Origin: DASYKS01 sp035995205
Lineage (GTDB): Bacteria; Acidobacteriota; Thermoanaerobaculia; Multivoradales; UBA5704
DNA length: 64,000 nucleotides
Direction: 5' to 3'
Assembly (NCBI GenBank): GCA_035995205.1
Contig: DASYKS010000025.1
Location: 29,968 to 93,967, forward strand
Shown here: piece by piece, positions 52,676-62,159 of the stretch
Layout of the letters: every line of letters begins with the position of its first letter
Position numbering within the stretch: the stretch's first letter is position 1
The notes under the pieces: generated by a model
The model's database searches: none
What the model saw: the letters and a program-made list of their open reading frames with translations, nothing else
What the model was told of the DNA's origin: nothing
Made by a program: the position numbers and the translations under genes

Positions 52676-52731
52676 TTGGCACCGGTGCCCTCCCGCCGTT
52701 CCGCACGCATCCCGCGTGCTATCGTTTTTCC

Positions 52732-54468
52732 ATGCTTCGCCGCATCCTTTCGAAGTCCGCCGAGCAACTGCTGGCCGAAGAACGCGCCGCCCTTTCGCGG
52801 CTGGCGGCCGCCCTCGCCACGTTCGATGCGGGAGCCGACGACGCGAAAACCCTCGCCGCCTCGGCGCGACAGCTCGACGAGCTGTTCCTGCTGGTCGTCG
52901 CGGGCGAGTTCAACGCGGGCAAATCCGCGTTCATCAACGCTCTGCTCGGCGGGCGCATCCTGGAGGAGGGGCCGACCCCCACCACGACGCGCATTCACGT
53001 CATCCAATACGGCCCGGAGGTGGCGCGGACCGCGATCGATGGCTTGATCGACACGGTCGCGGCACCGGTCGAGTTGCTGCGCGAGATCCGCATCGTCGAC
53101 ACGCCAGGAACCAACGCGATCCACCGCGAGCACGAGGCGATCACCCGCGATTTCGTGCCGCGCTCGGACCTGGTTCTTTTCATCACCTCGGCCGACCGGC
53201 CGTTCACCGAGAGCGAGCGCGCGTTCCTCGAAGCGATCCGAGACTGGGGCAAGAAGATCGTTCTGGTGCTCAACAAGATCGACCTGCTCGACACATCGGA
53301 AGATCTGGAGAAAGTCCTCGCCTTCGTTGCGGACAGCGCGCGCACCCTCCTCGGCTTTGTGCCCGAGCTGTTCCCGCTGTCGGGCAAGCAAGCGCTACGC
53401 GCGAAGGAAAGCAGCGATGAGGCGCTTCTCGCAACCAGCCGTTTCCCCGCACTCGAAAAATACCTGATCGAAACGCTCGACGAAAAAGAGCGCATCCGCC
53501 TGAAGCTCGGAAACCCCTTAGGAGTCGCCGCGCACCTGGTCGAGAAATACCTCGCGGTGGCGGATGCGCGAATCGCCCTGCTCGCCGACGACGTGGCGAC
53601 CCTCGATACGCTCGAACGCCAGCTCGCGCTGTACAAAGAGGACATGGGGCGCGAGTTCCGCTTTCGTCTCGCCGACGTCGACACGGTGCTCCACGAGCTG
53701 GAAAATCGCGGCACCTCGTTCTTCGACGATCGGCTTCGCCTGGGAAAAGTCTTCGACCTGTTGAACAAGGAAAAGACGCGCAACGATTTCGTCCGCGAAG
53801 TGGTGGCCGACGTGCCGCAGGCGATCGACCGGCGGGTTCACGAGGTGATCGATTGGATGGTCTCCTCCGACCTACGGCAGTGGCAGGCGATCCTGGAGCA
53901 CCTGGCGAAGCGGAAGGTGGCGCACTCCGACAAGATCGTCGGCGACGCCGGGCTCGGCTCGTTCGACATCGACCGCAACCGCCTGCTGGAAAGCGTCGGC
54001 CGCGCGGCGCAACGCTCGGTCGAGAGCTTCGATCACGCGGCAGAAGCGGAGCGGATGGCCGAATCGGTGAAAGGCGCGGTCGCCAACACCGCGCTGGTCG
54101 AAGTGGGAGCGATCGGCCTCGGCGCCCTGCTGGTCCATCTCGCGGCGACCGCGGCGGCTGATTTCACCGGCATCGTCGCGGCGGGAACGGTCGCGGCCCT
54201 CGGTTTCTTCATCCTTCCCAGCCGGCGCGAAAAAGCCAAGCGCGAGCTGCGCGCGAAAATCGAGACCCTGCGGGAAAAGCTGATGTCCGCCTTGACCGGC
54301 CAATTCGACCGCGAGATCGAGCGCAGCCTGCACCGGATCGACGAAGGGGTAGGTCCTTACTCCCGCTTCGTCCGCTCGGAGCGCACCCACCTGGCGGCAA
54401 CGCGCGAGGAGCTGGCGCAGATCGAAAGCGTGCTCACACGGTTGCAGGGCGAGGTGGGCAAGCTGTAG
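52732..54468 (+). CDS. Dynamin-like GTPase
   Basis: Membrane-remodelling GTPase of 578 residues. The G motifs are intact: G1 GEFNAGKSA (58-66), G2 Thr in TPTTTR, G3 DTPGTN (123-128), G4 NKID (181-184). Long helical regions follow (stalk) and there is a paired hydrophobic segment (about 475-510, VEVGAIGLGALLVHLAATAA and IVAAGTVAALGFFIL) that would insert in a membrane. The start is ATG 52732. Function is likely membrane repair or remodelling, possibly phage resistance; the type of the single-gene dynamin is unknown. Confidence 0.9.
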   Translation: MLRRILSKSAEQLLAEERAALSRLAAALATFDAGADDAKTLAASARQLDELFLLVVAGEFNAGKSAFINALLGGRILEEGPTPTTTRIHVIQYGPEVARTAIDGLIDTVAAPVELLREIRIVDTPGTNAIHREHEAITRDFVPRSDLVLFITSADRPFTESERAFLEAIRDWGKKIVLVLNKIDLLDTSEDLEKVLAFVADSARTLLGFVPELFPLSGKQALRAKESSDEALLATSRFPALEKYLIETLDEKERIRLKLGNPLGVAAHLVEKYLAVADARIALLADDVATLDTLERQLALYKEDMGREFRFRLADVDTVLHELENRGTSFFDDRLRLGKVFDLLNKEKTRNDFVREVVADVPQAIDRRVHEVIDWMVSSDLRQWQAILEHLAKRKVAHSDKIVGDAGLGSFDIDRNRLLESVGRAAQRSVESFDHAAEAERMAESVKGAVANTALVEVGAIGLGALLVHLAATAAADFTGIVAAGTVAALGFFILPSRREKAKRELRAKIETLREKLMSALTGQFDREIERSLHRIDEGVGPYSRFVRSERTHLAATREELAQIESVLTRLQGEVGKL

Positions 54469-54495
54469 CGAATTTTAGCTTAGATCTCCGACCAT

Positions 54496-54526
54496 CGTAG
54501 GGGCGGAGCTTGCCTCCGCCCCTACG
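54496..54526. terminator. Palindrome between convergent genes
   Basis: CGTAGGGGCGGAG pairing with CTCCGCCCCTACG (13-bp stem, 5-base loop CTTGC). It sits between the stop codons of the dynamin-like gene and the Glyoxalase_3 gene. It may terminate both; there is no strong T run. Confidence 0.5.
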
Positions 54527-54530
54527 TCGA

Positions 54531-55169
54531 TCAGATTTCCCGAACCCCCAGCGGTCCGCGAATCGTCGCCGAGAGCCGCGGCGCATCCCCCTCCTCGATC
54601 GAGGCGTCGAGCCCCGCCGCGGCGAAGATTTTCAACATCCGCTCGGGCTCCGGGTGGACGAACGTAAGAGCCTCAAGCTCCAACCCGCGAGGAAGCGAGA
54701 GCGCAGGGTGTTGCGCTGGATCTTTCCAGGAGATGAAGAACGGAATGATCCCGCCTTCGTTGTCCTCGGGGAAAAGCGTCTGCCATTCGAGAAGCGATCC
54801 ATCCGGCCGCCGACGCGAGCCGGCCATGAGACCGGAATGGGGAACGCGCCACTCCTCGAACGAAGAGGCGATCAACGCGAGATCCGTCGTCGCGACCGCC
54901 CAGGTGGCCACGGCAGGCTCCGCGAAGGAAGCGAGCCAAGCGAACGGCGGAGCGAGTCCCGCGCCCCCTGGATCGGGTGCGATGACCTCGAGATAGCGCG
55001 TTCCACTCAAACCGGTGAGAGCGTTGTGCGTGCCGAGCCCCGGATGCCGCCCGCCGGGAACGGGCGTGACGCCGAGGTGGTCGGCCACCCAAGCAATCCC
55101 GGAACCGAGATCGGGGGCTCCGATGAGGAGATGGTCGAGGGCGAGCGGAAATGGCATACCGGGAAGCAT
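54531..55169 (-). CDS. Glyoxalase_3-like (VOC fold) protein
   Basis: VOC-superfamily protein of 212 residues; the family pattern FPLALDHLLIGAPDLGSGIA starts the Glyoxalase_3 type domain and THNALTGLSGTRYLEVIAPD is the second conserved block. The C-terminal part is divergent (GLELEALTFVHPEPERM). The substrate is not evident. The start at 55169 lacks a clear ribosome site; 55157 (MPFPLALDHLL) is an equally good choice. Confidence 0.85.
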   Translation of the reverse strand: MLPGMPFPLALDHLLIGAPDLGSGIAWVADHLGVTPVPGGRHPGLGTHNALTGLSGTRYLEVIAPDPGGAGLAPPFAWLASFAEPAVATWAVATTDLALIASSFEEWRVPHSGLMAGSRRRPDGSLLEWQTLFPEDNEGGIIPFFISWKDPAQHPALSLPRGLELEALTFVHPEPERMLKIFAAAGLDASIEEGDAPRLSATIRGPLGVREI

Positions 55170-55265
55170 AGCGCGGGCTTTCAGCCCTTGGTTTTATTGG
55201 GCGGCTACTAACCTGGGCCGTTGGCCCAGGCTAGTATTGTTCGGGCCTTCGGCCCTTTATGCGCC
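55165..55265. repeat. Triple-hairpin dispersed repeat, copy 1
   Basis: Three GC-rich hairpins in a row: GCGGGCTTTCAGCCC, AACCTGGGCCGTTGGCCCAG and TTCGGGCCTTCGGCCC. Copy 2 is at 55966-56062 and a partial inverted copy is at 55344-55437. It overlaps the start of the Glyoxalase_3 gene. Confidence 0.75.
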
Positions 55266-55429
55266 ACGAGCGATTGATCTCGCCAGGTTACGGCATCTCT
55301 GACGGGACGGGACGCGTCGCAATCCCGTCGACATTTTTGAGCGCCAAAGGCGCGCCCAATAATAGCCTGGGGTGAAGCCCCAGGTTACGAGCCGATTTCC
55401 TCTTTCACCAAAGGCTGTAAGCCCGCTCC

Positions 55430-55560
55430 ATCGCTCAACCCCACCCTCCGCCCCAAAGCGTGGCGGCGCAAGCTCGACGCTGTTGCCTCCCGGATCGCAG
55501 AAGTAGATCGACCTTCCCCCAACCTCCCACGCGACTTCGGTCGCCTTCGGTCTTGAGAGA
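55430..55560 (-). pseudogene. VOC-family gene fragment
   Basis: On the minus strand the stretch decodes as WEVGGRSIYFCDPGGNSVEL then APPRFG, the usual C-terminal VOC block (SIYFxDPxGNxVEL). Upstream and downstream residues do not continue the domain, so it is a remnant of a glyoxalase/dioxygenase-type gene interrupted by repeats. Confidence 0.65.
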
Positions 55561-55617
55561 AAGCTTTGAGCCTTTGGCCGGCCGGCCGTCGCGTCTATCT
55601 CTGGAGCGCCAAGAGCC

Positions 55618-55953
55618 ATGCTTCGCGATTTGAACACAAAGTTGCTGCTCGCCGCGCTATTCACCTTCTGCTTCGGAGCGGTCGTTTTCGACTCGCCGGC
55701 GCGGCATGCCGCCAGGGTCACCGACCGCGATCAAGCACCGGACGTGGAGAATTTCACCCCGCGGCAAGCCCAGGAGACGGAGCTCGCCACGAAAGAAGAA
55801 AACGTTGCCTTCAACGAAGAAACCTTAAAATATCATTGCCTGGACTGCAAATGGGCCATCCGCTGCACGAAGAATTGTCGAGAGATTCCCATCTCCGAAG
55901 CTCGGCGCCTGGGCGGGGTGGCCTGCAAGGTTTGCGGGGGCTCATGCCGTTGA
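55618..55953 (+). CDS. Exported Cys-rich small protein
   Basis: Protein of 111 residues with a signal peptide (NTKLLLAALFTFCFGAVVF) and a C-terminal cysteine domain HCLDCKWAIRCTKNCREIPI followed by SEARRLGGVACKVCGGSC. The pattern C-x2-C, C-x3-C, C-x2-C-x3-C suggests metal binding. This C-terminal domain recurs in many bacteria, but no function was assigned. It is flanked by repeat copies and follows the VOC fragment. Confidence 0.75.
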   Translation: MLRDLNTKLLLAALFTFCFGAVVFDSPARHAARVTDRDQAPDVENFTPRQAQETELATKEENVAFNEETLKYHCLDCKWAIRCTKNCREIPISEARRLGGVACKVCGGSCR

Positions 55954-55965
55954 CGCCGGATCGAA

Positions 55966-56062
55966 TAGAGCGGGCTTTCAGCCCTTGATTCGATGAGGGG
56001 CTGCGAACCTGGGCCGTTGGCCCAGGCTGTGATCGTTCGGGCCTTCGGCCCTTCAAGGCCCG
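55966..56062. repeat. Triple-hairpin dispersed repeat, copy 2
   Basis: Same order of hairpins as 55165-55265: GCGGGCTTTCAGCCC, AACCTGGGCCGTTGGCCCAG and TTCGGGCCTTCGGCCC. It lies between the Cys-rich gene and the AmpG-like gene. Confidence 0.8.
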
Positions 56063-56094
56063 CCTCATTGCAGCGTCGGATACACTCCCCCGCC

Positions 56095-57675
56095 ATGACC
56101 CCAGCTCCCGAGCAGCGCCTTTCGACCTGGCAAGCCCTGGTCCGCGCCATGACGTCTTGGCGGACCGCCTCGGTCTCGCTAATGTCGTTCTCTTCCGGCC
56201 TGCCCCTCGGGCTGGTGTGGATCGCGATCCCGGACTGGATGACCAAGATCGGTGTCGATCTGCGGGTCGTTGGCCTGATCACTCTGGCGCAGGCGCCGTG
56301 GACGTTCAAGTTCCTTTGGTCGCCGCTTATGGACCGCTACGTCCCGCTCAAGAAACTGGGCCGGCGGCGGGGATGGATCGCGATCGCACAGGTCGCCCTG
56401 TTTGCGACCACGCTCTCGCTCGCCGGAGTCGGCAGTCATCCGGAGGCTCCTTGGGTGGTCGGGGCTCTGGCGCTCGCGGTCGCCCTGGCCGCCGCGACGC
56501 AAGACATCGCGCTCGACGCCTATGCGGTCGACGTGCTGCGCCCGGAGGAGCAGGGAGTGGCGGTGGGCGCGCGCACCGCGGTCTACCGCGCCGCGATGTA
56601 CCTGGCGGGCGGCTTCTCGATCACTCTGGCGGGAATGACCTCGTGGCCGCTGGTCAACGCGATTCTCGCCGCCTGTTACCTGCCTTTGATCGTGATCACC
56701 TGGAAGGCCCCGGAGCCCGAAGGTCAGCCCCCAGCGCCGAAGACGCTGCGCGAGGCGGTCTGGCTGCCGTTCCTCGGCTTTCTCTCGCGCCATCGCGCGC
56801 TCGAAATCCTCGCCTTCGTGCTGTTCTACAAGTTCGCCGATCAGCTCGCCCAGACGCTCCAACGCTCGTTCCTGGTGCAAGCCGGCTACAGCGACTTCGA
56901 CCGCGGCGTGGCGCTGGCGACGGTCGGCCTGTTCGGCAATTTGATCGGCGTCTTCTTCGGCGGCGCGCTCACCACCACGCTGGGCCTCGGCCGCTCGCTC
57001 TGGCTGTTCGGGTTCCTGCAGATCTTCTCAAACCTTGGCTACGTGATTCTCTCGGTCCAGCCTGGGCCGAACCGCTGGCTGATGTACGCGGCGATGGCAT
57101 TCGAAACGCTCACCTCCGGCATGGGCACAGGAGCCTACGGCGTGTTGCTGCTGCGCCTCACGCAGAAGCGCTTCTCGGCCACGCAATACGCCCTGTTCTC
57201 CAGCCTGTTCGGCTTGCCGCGCCTGCTCTCAGGACCGATCACGGGATTCCTGGTCCACGCGATCGGCTGGACCAGCTTCTTCTGGTTCTCGATCTTCGCC
57301 GGCCTCCCCGGCATGATTCTTCTCGCCCGCTTCGTCCCCTGGGGCCAACGCGAGCCGGAGTTCTCGGTCGAACCGCCGAAGTACAAAGATCCACTGACCA
57401 GCGGTCAGCTCGCGTTCCGCGGACTCCTCGGCGCCATCGGAGGATTAGGAATCGGCGCGCTGATCCGCGCCACCCTCCGCGCGCTCGAAGGGGTGAAAGA
57501 CGGCAAACCATTCGCTCCGATGGCGGAACTTCTGACGTTCCTCCAACCCACGGACCTGAAAGGCTGGATGTCGCTCGTCGCGCTGGTCACCTTCGCCGCC
57601 GTCTGCGGAATGTTCACCGCGGCGGTTGTGGCCGCTCGGCACGGTGCAGGGGCGGAAGTGGAAGTTGCGACGTAG
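56095..57675 (+). CDS. AmpG-like MFS transporter
   Basis: Major facilitator protein of 526 residues with 12-14 membrane helices. The AmpG-type pattern GLPLGLVWIAIPDWMTKIGV, PWTFKFLWSPLMDRY, GRRRGWIAIAQ and ATQDIALDAYAVDVLRPEEQ is strong and suggests a muropeptide permease that imports cell-wall fragments for recycling. The start is ATG 56095. The small exported protein follows after 16 bases. Confidence 0.88.
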   Translation: MTPAPEQRLSTWQALVRAMTSWRTASVSLMSFSSGLPLGLVWIAIPDWMTKIGVDLRVVGLITLAQAPWTFKFLWSPLMDRYVPLKKLGRRRGWIAIAQVALFATTLSLAGVGSHPEAPWVVGALALAVALAAATQDIALDAYAVDVLRPEEQGVAVGARTAVYRAAMYLAGGFSITLAGMTSWPLVNAILAACYLPLIVITWKAPEPEGQPPAPKTLREAVWLPFLGFLSRHRALEILAFVLFYKFADQLAQTLQRSFLVQAGYSDFDRGVALATVGLFGNLIGVFFGGALTTTLGLGRSLWLFGFLQIFSNLGYVILSVQPGPNRWLMYAAMAFETLTSGMGTGAYGVLLLRLTQKRFSATQYALFSSLFGLPRLLSGPITGFLVHAIGWTSFFWFSIFAGLPGMILLARFVPWGQREPEFSVEPPKYKDPLTSGQLAFRGLLGAIGGLGIGALIRATLRALEGVKDGKPFAPMAELLTFLQPTDLKGWMSLVALVTFAAVCGMFTAAVVAARHGAGAEVEVAT

Positions 57676-57691
57676 GAAGAAGGAGCAACGA

Positions 57692-58147
57692 ATGACGAAG
57701 AGAGTCTTAATAGCTTTCCTACTCGTCGCCGCGACGACGCTCTCGCTACAGGCCTGGGGGCCGGCACCGGATGTCAGCGGGCATTGGGTGGGGCGCGTCT
57801 CGCAAGAGCCGTCGGGAACCCAATTCGACTTCGAGATCACCCTGGTGCAGAACGGCAAGCATGTCACCGGCACCTCGAGAATCTCGACTCTCGACGGGGC
57901 GGAATATTACGGCGTGCTCTCGTTGGAAGGAGATCTCAAGGGCAAGACTCTCAAATACAAGGAGCTGGCGTCGCTCGAAAGCCACGCGCTACCGGGAACC
58001 TTTTGGTGCCTCAAGAGAGGGTCGTTGAAACTCTCCGACGTCGAAGGCGAGGCACAGCTCGAAGGAGATTGGTCGGCACCTCAATGCTCGCCGGGTCATC
58101 TCCGCGTGCGCCGCGAGCCGAGCGGTCCTCACGATTCCCACGAGTGA
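57692..58147 (+). CDS. Small exported beta-barrel-like protein
   Basis: Protein of 151 residues with a signal peptide (KRVLIAFLLVAATTLSLQA) and lipocalin-like alternation of strands (VSGHWVGRVSQEPSGTQFDF, KTLKYKELASLESH, GEAQLEGDWSAP). The DVSGHWVGRV opening is typical of small ligand-binding or uncharacterised barrels. AGAAGGAG sits upstream of ATG 57692, and it follows the transporter gene. Function unknown. Confidence 0.75.
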   Translation: MTKRVLIAFLLVAATTLSLQAWGPAPDVSGHWVGRVSQEPSGTQFDFEITLVQNGKHVTGTSRISTLDGAEYYGVLSLEGDLKGKTLKYKELASLESHALPGTFWCLKRGSLKLSDVEGEAQLEGDWSAPQCSPGHLRVRREPSGPHDSHE

Positions 58148-58211
58148 AGGCGTCTAATCGTGGGCAGCGGCTCGCTCTACCCGTGCCGGCTGTAGACCAA
58201 AGCGCTCCGCC

Positions 58212-58979
58212 TTAGAAATTCCGCGCCATGATCGTGATTCGCTTGCTGCCCTCGGGCACCCGGCCCGTTGCGGTGAGGGGCACCTCCTTGGCTTTCACGG
58301 TGTTGCTCACGTTGCCTCCGATCGTGAATGCCTTGCCGTCCCGGATCGCCACCACCAGATCGCTGTGCGAGCAGAAATCACCAGGCAGGCTCTCGTAGGT
58401 TTTCACCGCCGAGCCACAGCCCGGGCCGGTGCGGTAGGCGCCTATAAGATCGCCGATTTGCAGTTTCCGCTCGTTCAAGGGGACTGCCCAGTACGCGCGC
58501 GAAGTATCGCCCCTCAATTTCGCCCGCTTGCTGTCGCTCATGTAGGTCGTATGGGCCTCCGCGAATTTGAACGATTTTTGGAGATGGGCGCTGCGCACGA
58601 CGAAACTGATGAAGACCGCGGACCACGCCACGCTCACCGGTTGGACGACGGACGGCAAGGCGCGCCAATAGTCGCCGATCCGGCGAACGGAGTCCGGGTG
58701 CGTTTCGTGGCGGGTACCGAAGAGAAAACTCCGATATTCAACACCCGCAAGCTCCACCAGGAGATCGACCTCCGGATTGATTTCCGGGCGCAGCAACGAA
58801 ATGTGGACGAAGCCCTCCAAGGCATGACCGTCGATCGTTGTGCGGCACGGGCGCCAATTCCCGTCCGCCTCACCCGTTTCCACGACGAGATGGCCCGCCG
58901 GGAGCCGGGCCAGCGGTGCTTGCGAGGTACTCGGCGTCGCTCGAAAATTGGCTTCGTCGGAGTTGATTCGTAGACTCAT
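58212..58979 (-). CDS. SH3-like and DUF2272 protein
   Basis: Protein of 255 residues. The N-terminal region (about 1-70) is SH3-like (NFRATPSTSQAPLARLPAGH, with WRPCRTTIDGHALEGFV), followed by DUF2272 (about 90-255, VAWSAVFISFVVRSA, IGDLIGAYRT, SHSDLVVAIRDG). DUF2272 proteins are putative cysteine-type peptidoglycan or amide hydrolases; the SH3-like part would bind the wall. There is no obvious signal peptide. Confidence 0.85.
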   Translation of the reverse strand: MSLRINSDEANFRATPSTSQAPLARLPAGHLVVETGEADGNWRPCRTTIDGHALEGFVHISLLRPEINPEVDLLVELAGVEYRSFLFGTRHETHPDSVRRIGDYWRALPSVVQPVSVAWSAVFISFVVRSAHLQKSFKFAEAHTTYMSDSKRAKLRGDTSRAYWAVPLNERKLQIGDLIGAYRTGPGCGSAVKTYESLPGDFCSHSDLVVAIRDGKAFTIGGNVSNTVKAKEVPLTATGRVPEGSKRITIMARNF

Positions 58980-59152
58980 GGCGGCTGCTCCTTCGACCGG
59001 ATCGGATTCGCGTCACGCGGGGTTACGGATCGTTCGACCCTTGCCTTCCTATTGGACGACATCAGGCCAACTTTTTCTCGGCGGATCAATCCGCGTTGTG
59101 GACCGAGGTCGCGGCCGAGTTACACTCTCGCCCTCTTCGAGAGGAGCCTTCC

Positions 59153-61786
59153 ATGCGTCGCACGTTCGCCCTCGTAGCCTTCGCTTGCCTTGCCGGGTTC
59201 AGCGCCGGTCTCAGCGCCCTATGCGCCGCGGAGATCCCTTCGCCCGAGGCGTTCCTGGGCCATCGGGTAGGGGAGGATCGCAAGCTCGCGCCGTGGCCCA
59301 AGGTGATCGAGTACCTGCGCGCGGTGGATGCCGCCTCGGACCGGGTGTCGATCGAATCGGCCGGCACTTCCACGCTTGGCAACGACATGCCGGTGGTCGT
59401 CCTCACCTCCGCGGAGAACCAGAAGCATCTCGACCGCTATCGCGAGATCGCCCGGCGGTTGGCGTTCCCCGATGGACTCTCGGAGGCGGAGGCGAAAGCG
59501 CTGATCGCGGAGGGCAAGACGATCGCGCTGGTCACCTGCACGATCCATTCGACCGAGGTCGGCTCGACCCAGATGGCGATGGAATTCGTGCACGACGTGG
59601 CGACCACGGAAGACCCGCGGATGCTCTCCTGGCTCTCCGACGCGATCCTGCTGATCATGCCGTCGATCAACCCGGACGGCCAGGTGATGGTGGTCGATTG
59701 GTACAACAAGTACCTCGGCACCCCGTTCGAAGGCGGGGCCATGCCCTGGCTCTACCACACCTACGTCGGGCACGACGACAACCGCGACTACTACATGCTG
59801 ACCCAGAAGGAGACCCAGGCGGTCAACGGCGTGCTCTACCACCGGTGGTTTCCTCAGGTCTTCGTGGACGAGCACCAGATGGGGACGACCGGCCCGCGCA
59901 TGTTCGTTCCGCCGCAGGCCGACCCGCTCGCGCCGGAGGTCCATTCGCTGATCTTCCGCCAGGCGGACCTGCTCGGAACCAACATGAGCCTGCGCCTGGA
60001 AGAAGGGGGAAAGCTCGGCGTCGGCAGCAATATGATCTTCGACAGTTACTGGCCCGGGGGAACCCGCAACACCGCTTGGTGGAAGAATGTCACCGGCCTG
60101 TTGACCGAGGTGGCGAGCGCCAGCATTGCGACCCCGATCCGGATCGAGCCGGGCGAGCTGCGCGGCGGGGTCAAGGGCCTGGTGGAGTACCAGCGCACCT
60201 CCAACTTCCCCTCCCCCTGGCCGGGCGGCTGGTGGCGCCTGCGCGACATCGTCGAATACGAGCTGATCGCCACCAAGAGCTTCCTCGAATCGGCGGCGGT
60301 TCATCGCGTCGGGCTGCTCACCAATTTCTGGCAGATGGCCCGCGAGGCGACCGAGCGGGGGCGCACCGAGAGCCCAAGCGCCTGGGTGATCTCCGCCGAC
60401 CAGCACGATCCGTCGATGGCGCCGTTCCTCGCCGATCTGCTGATCCAACACGGGGTCCGGGTCGAGCGGGCGGGCGCGCCGGTGGTCGCCGGGCGGCAGA
60501 TCTTCCCCGCGGGCAGCTACGTGATCCCCGCGGCGCAACCGTACCGGCAGTTCCTGCTCACCATGCTCCGGCCGCAGCGCTACCCCAAGGTCACCGCCGC
60601 CGAGGGGGGCGAGATCCTCGCGCCGTACGACGTGACCTCTTGGTCGCTTCCCCTCTCGTTGGGGCTCGACGTCGTGGAAACCGACGGCCCGTTCCGCGCG
60701 ATGGACGGAAGCACGCCACAGATCGCCGCGGTTCCGGAGATCGGCGCAGCGCTCTGGCCCGGCGGAGACGTGGCCCAGAGCCCCGGCGGCTGGTGGATCT
60801 CGCACCGTGCCGACACCGCGCCCACGGCGGTGAACAAGCTGCTCGCGGGTAAGCACGAGGTCCGTTGGCTCAAAGAGCCGATCCCGGGCGTCGGCGATGC
60901 GAGCGGCCCGGGCGATTTCTATCTCCCGGCAGGCTCCGCGACGCCGGAAGAGCTCTCCCGCCTCTCCCGCGAGGCCCGCGTCGCGATCCAGCCCCTCGCC
61001 GAGGCGCCCTCGGGACCGTCGTGGAAGATGCGCACCGCCAGGGCCGGCCTGTACAAACCGTGGGTGGCGAGCGTCGACGAAGGGTGGACCCGCTTCCTCT
61101 TGGAGAAGTACGGCTTTCCGTTCGAGAACCTCGACAACGCCGCGCTGAAGCAGGGAACCTTTCGCGGCAAGGTGGACACGATCCTGCTGCCGGCGGTCGA
61201 TGCCGGGATTATCGAAAAGGGAGAGCCCGCCTCCGAGGAGGCCCGTCGCTTCATGAGCCCGCTGCCACCTCCTTACGCCGGGGGGATTGGAAAGGAGGGG
61301 GGCGAGAAGATCAAGAAATGGGTCGAGGAGGGCGGCACCCTCGTGGCGCTCGACGAATCTTGCGAATACGCCATCCGCCTGCTCGACCTGCCGGTCCGAA
61401 ATGTCCTGGACAAGGTCGCGCAGAAAGACTTTCACGCCCCCGGCTCGATGTTGCGCATCCGCCTCGACCCGGACAACCCGTTGAGCCACGGCCTGCGCAC
61501 CGAAGAGGCCGCCTATTTTTCCGACTCGCCCGCCTTCGGAACGAGTCCCCCCGACGCCCGCTTCACCCGCAACGTGGTGGCCTCGTATCCGGACGATCCG
61601 GAAGACATTCTGATCAGCGGCTACTTGAAAGGCGCCGAGCGGCTGGAGAAGCGCGCCGCCATGGTGGAGGTCCGGGTCGGCAAGGGGCGCGTCGTCCTGA
61701 TCGGCTTCCGCGCCCAGCATCGCGCCCAGCCGCACCGGACGTTCAAACTGCTGTGGAACGCTTTGTACATTGCGGGATTGAGTTAG
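59153..61786 (+). CDS. M14 zinc carboxypeptidase-like protein
   Basis: Exported M14-type peptidase of 877 residues. A signal peptide (FALVAFACLAGFSAGLSAL) is followed by the M14 domain with His132 and Glu135 in TIHSTEVG, INPDG, and the third ligand His241 in FVDEHQMG. The large C-terminal part (about 430-877) holds a further alpha/beta region seen in secreted M14 proteins. ATG 59153 follows GAGGAG. It is likely a peptide-degrading enzyme of the envelope or periplasm. Confidence 0.9.
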   Translation: MRRTFALVAFACLAGFSAGLSALCAAEIPSPEAFLGHRVGEDRKLAPWPKVIEYLRAVDAASDRVSIESAGTSTLGNDMPVVVLTSAENQKHLDRYREIARRLAFPDGLSEAEAKALIAEGKTIALVTCTIHSTEVGSTQMAMEFVHDVATTEDPRMLSWLSDAILLIMPSINPDGQVMVVDWYNKYLGTPFEGGAMPWLYHTYVGHDDNRDYYMLTQKETQAVNGVLYHRWFPQVFVDEHQMGTTGPRMFVPPQADPLAPEVHSLIFRQADLLGTNMSLRLEEGGKLGVGSNMIFDSYWPGGTRNTAWWKNVTGLLTEVASASIATPIRIEPGELRGGVKGLVEYQRTSNFPSPWPGGWWRLRDIVEYELIATKSFLESAAVHRVGLLTNFWQMAREATERGRTESPSAWVISADQHDPSMAPFLADLLIQHGVRVERAGAPVVAGRQIFPAGSYVIPAAQPYRQFLLTMLRPQRYPKVTAAEGGEILAPYDVTSWSLPLSLGLDVVETDGPFRAMDGSTPQIAAVPEIGAALWPGGDVAQSPGGWWISHRADTAPTAVNKLLAGKHEVRWLKEPIPGVGDASGPGDFYLPAGSATPEELSRLSREARVAIQPLAEAPSGPSWKMRTARAGLYKPWVASVDEGWTRFLLEKYGFPFENLDNAALKQGTFRGKVDTILLPAVDAGIIEKGEPASEEARRFMSPLPPPYAGGIGKEGGEKIKKWVEEGGTLVALDESCEYAIRLLDLPVRNVLDKVAQKDFHAPGSMLRIRLDPDNPLSHGLRTEEAAYFSDSPAFGTSPPDARFTRNVVASYPDDPEDILISGYLKGAERLEKRAAMVEVRVGKGRVVLIGFRAQHRAQPHRTFKLLWNALYIAGLS

Positions 61787-61825
61787 CGGGGCGACGCCGC
61801 GCGTCGCCCCGTCGAACCGGCCCTT

Positions 61826-61990
61826 CTAGCTCTTGTCCGGCAGCGTGCCGCAGGTGGCCTTGTACTTTTCCGGATGGTCGAGCAGGTCGTTGATCTCGTT
61901 CATGAAATCCAGCTCGGACATCGGCTGGGTCGGCAGGGGCACCGGAGCCCCCAAGGCCCCGTCAAAGTCGCGGGTGGGGTTCTGATCGGT
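61826..61990 (-). pseudogene. 3' fragment of a gene cut by the transposon
   Basis: The reading frame ends TRDFDGALGAPVPLPTQPMS then ELDFMNEINDLLDHPEKYKA, a protein-like C-terminus before a stop. Upstream the frame runs into non-matching sequence next to the transposon. No family was recognised. Confidence 0.4.
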
Positions 61991-62159
61991 AGATGTTGTG
62001 GGGGTTGGGCCGATTTCGCGGTCTGGCACACCGGGTCGCAGGACAATCCGCGGAAGCGAAAACGAGCTTTGGGTTTCGTGTTGAAGGACCGTAAACCCGC
62101 ACGGACAGAGGAGTTCCTCCGGCAGGGTGCCGGCGCGACGAAGCGGTTGCTGGCGCGAG

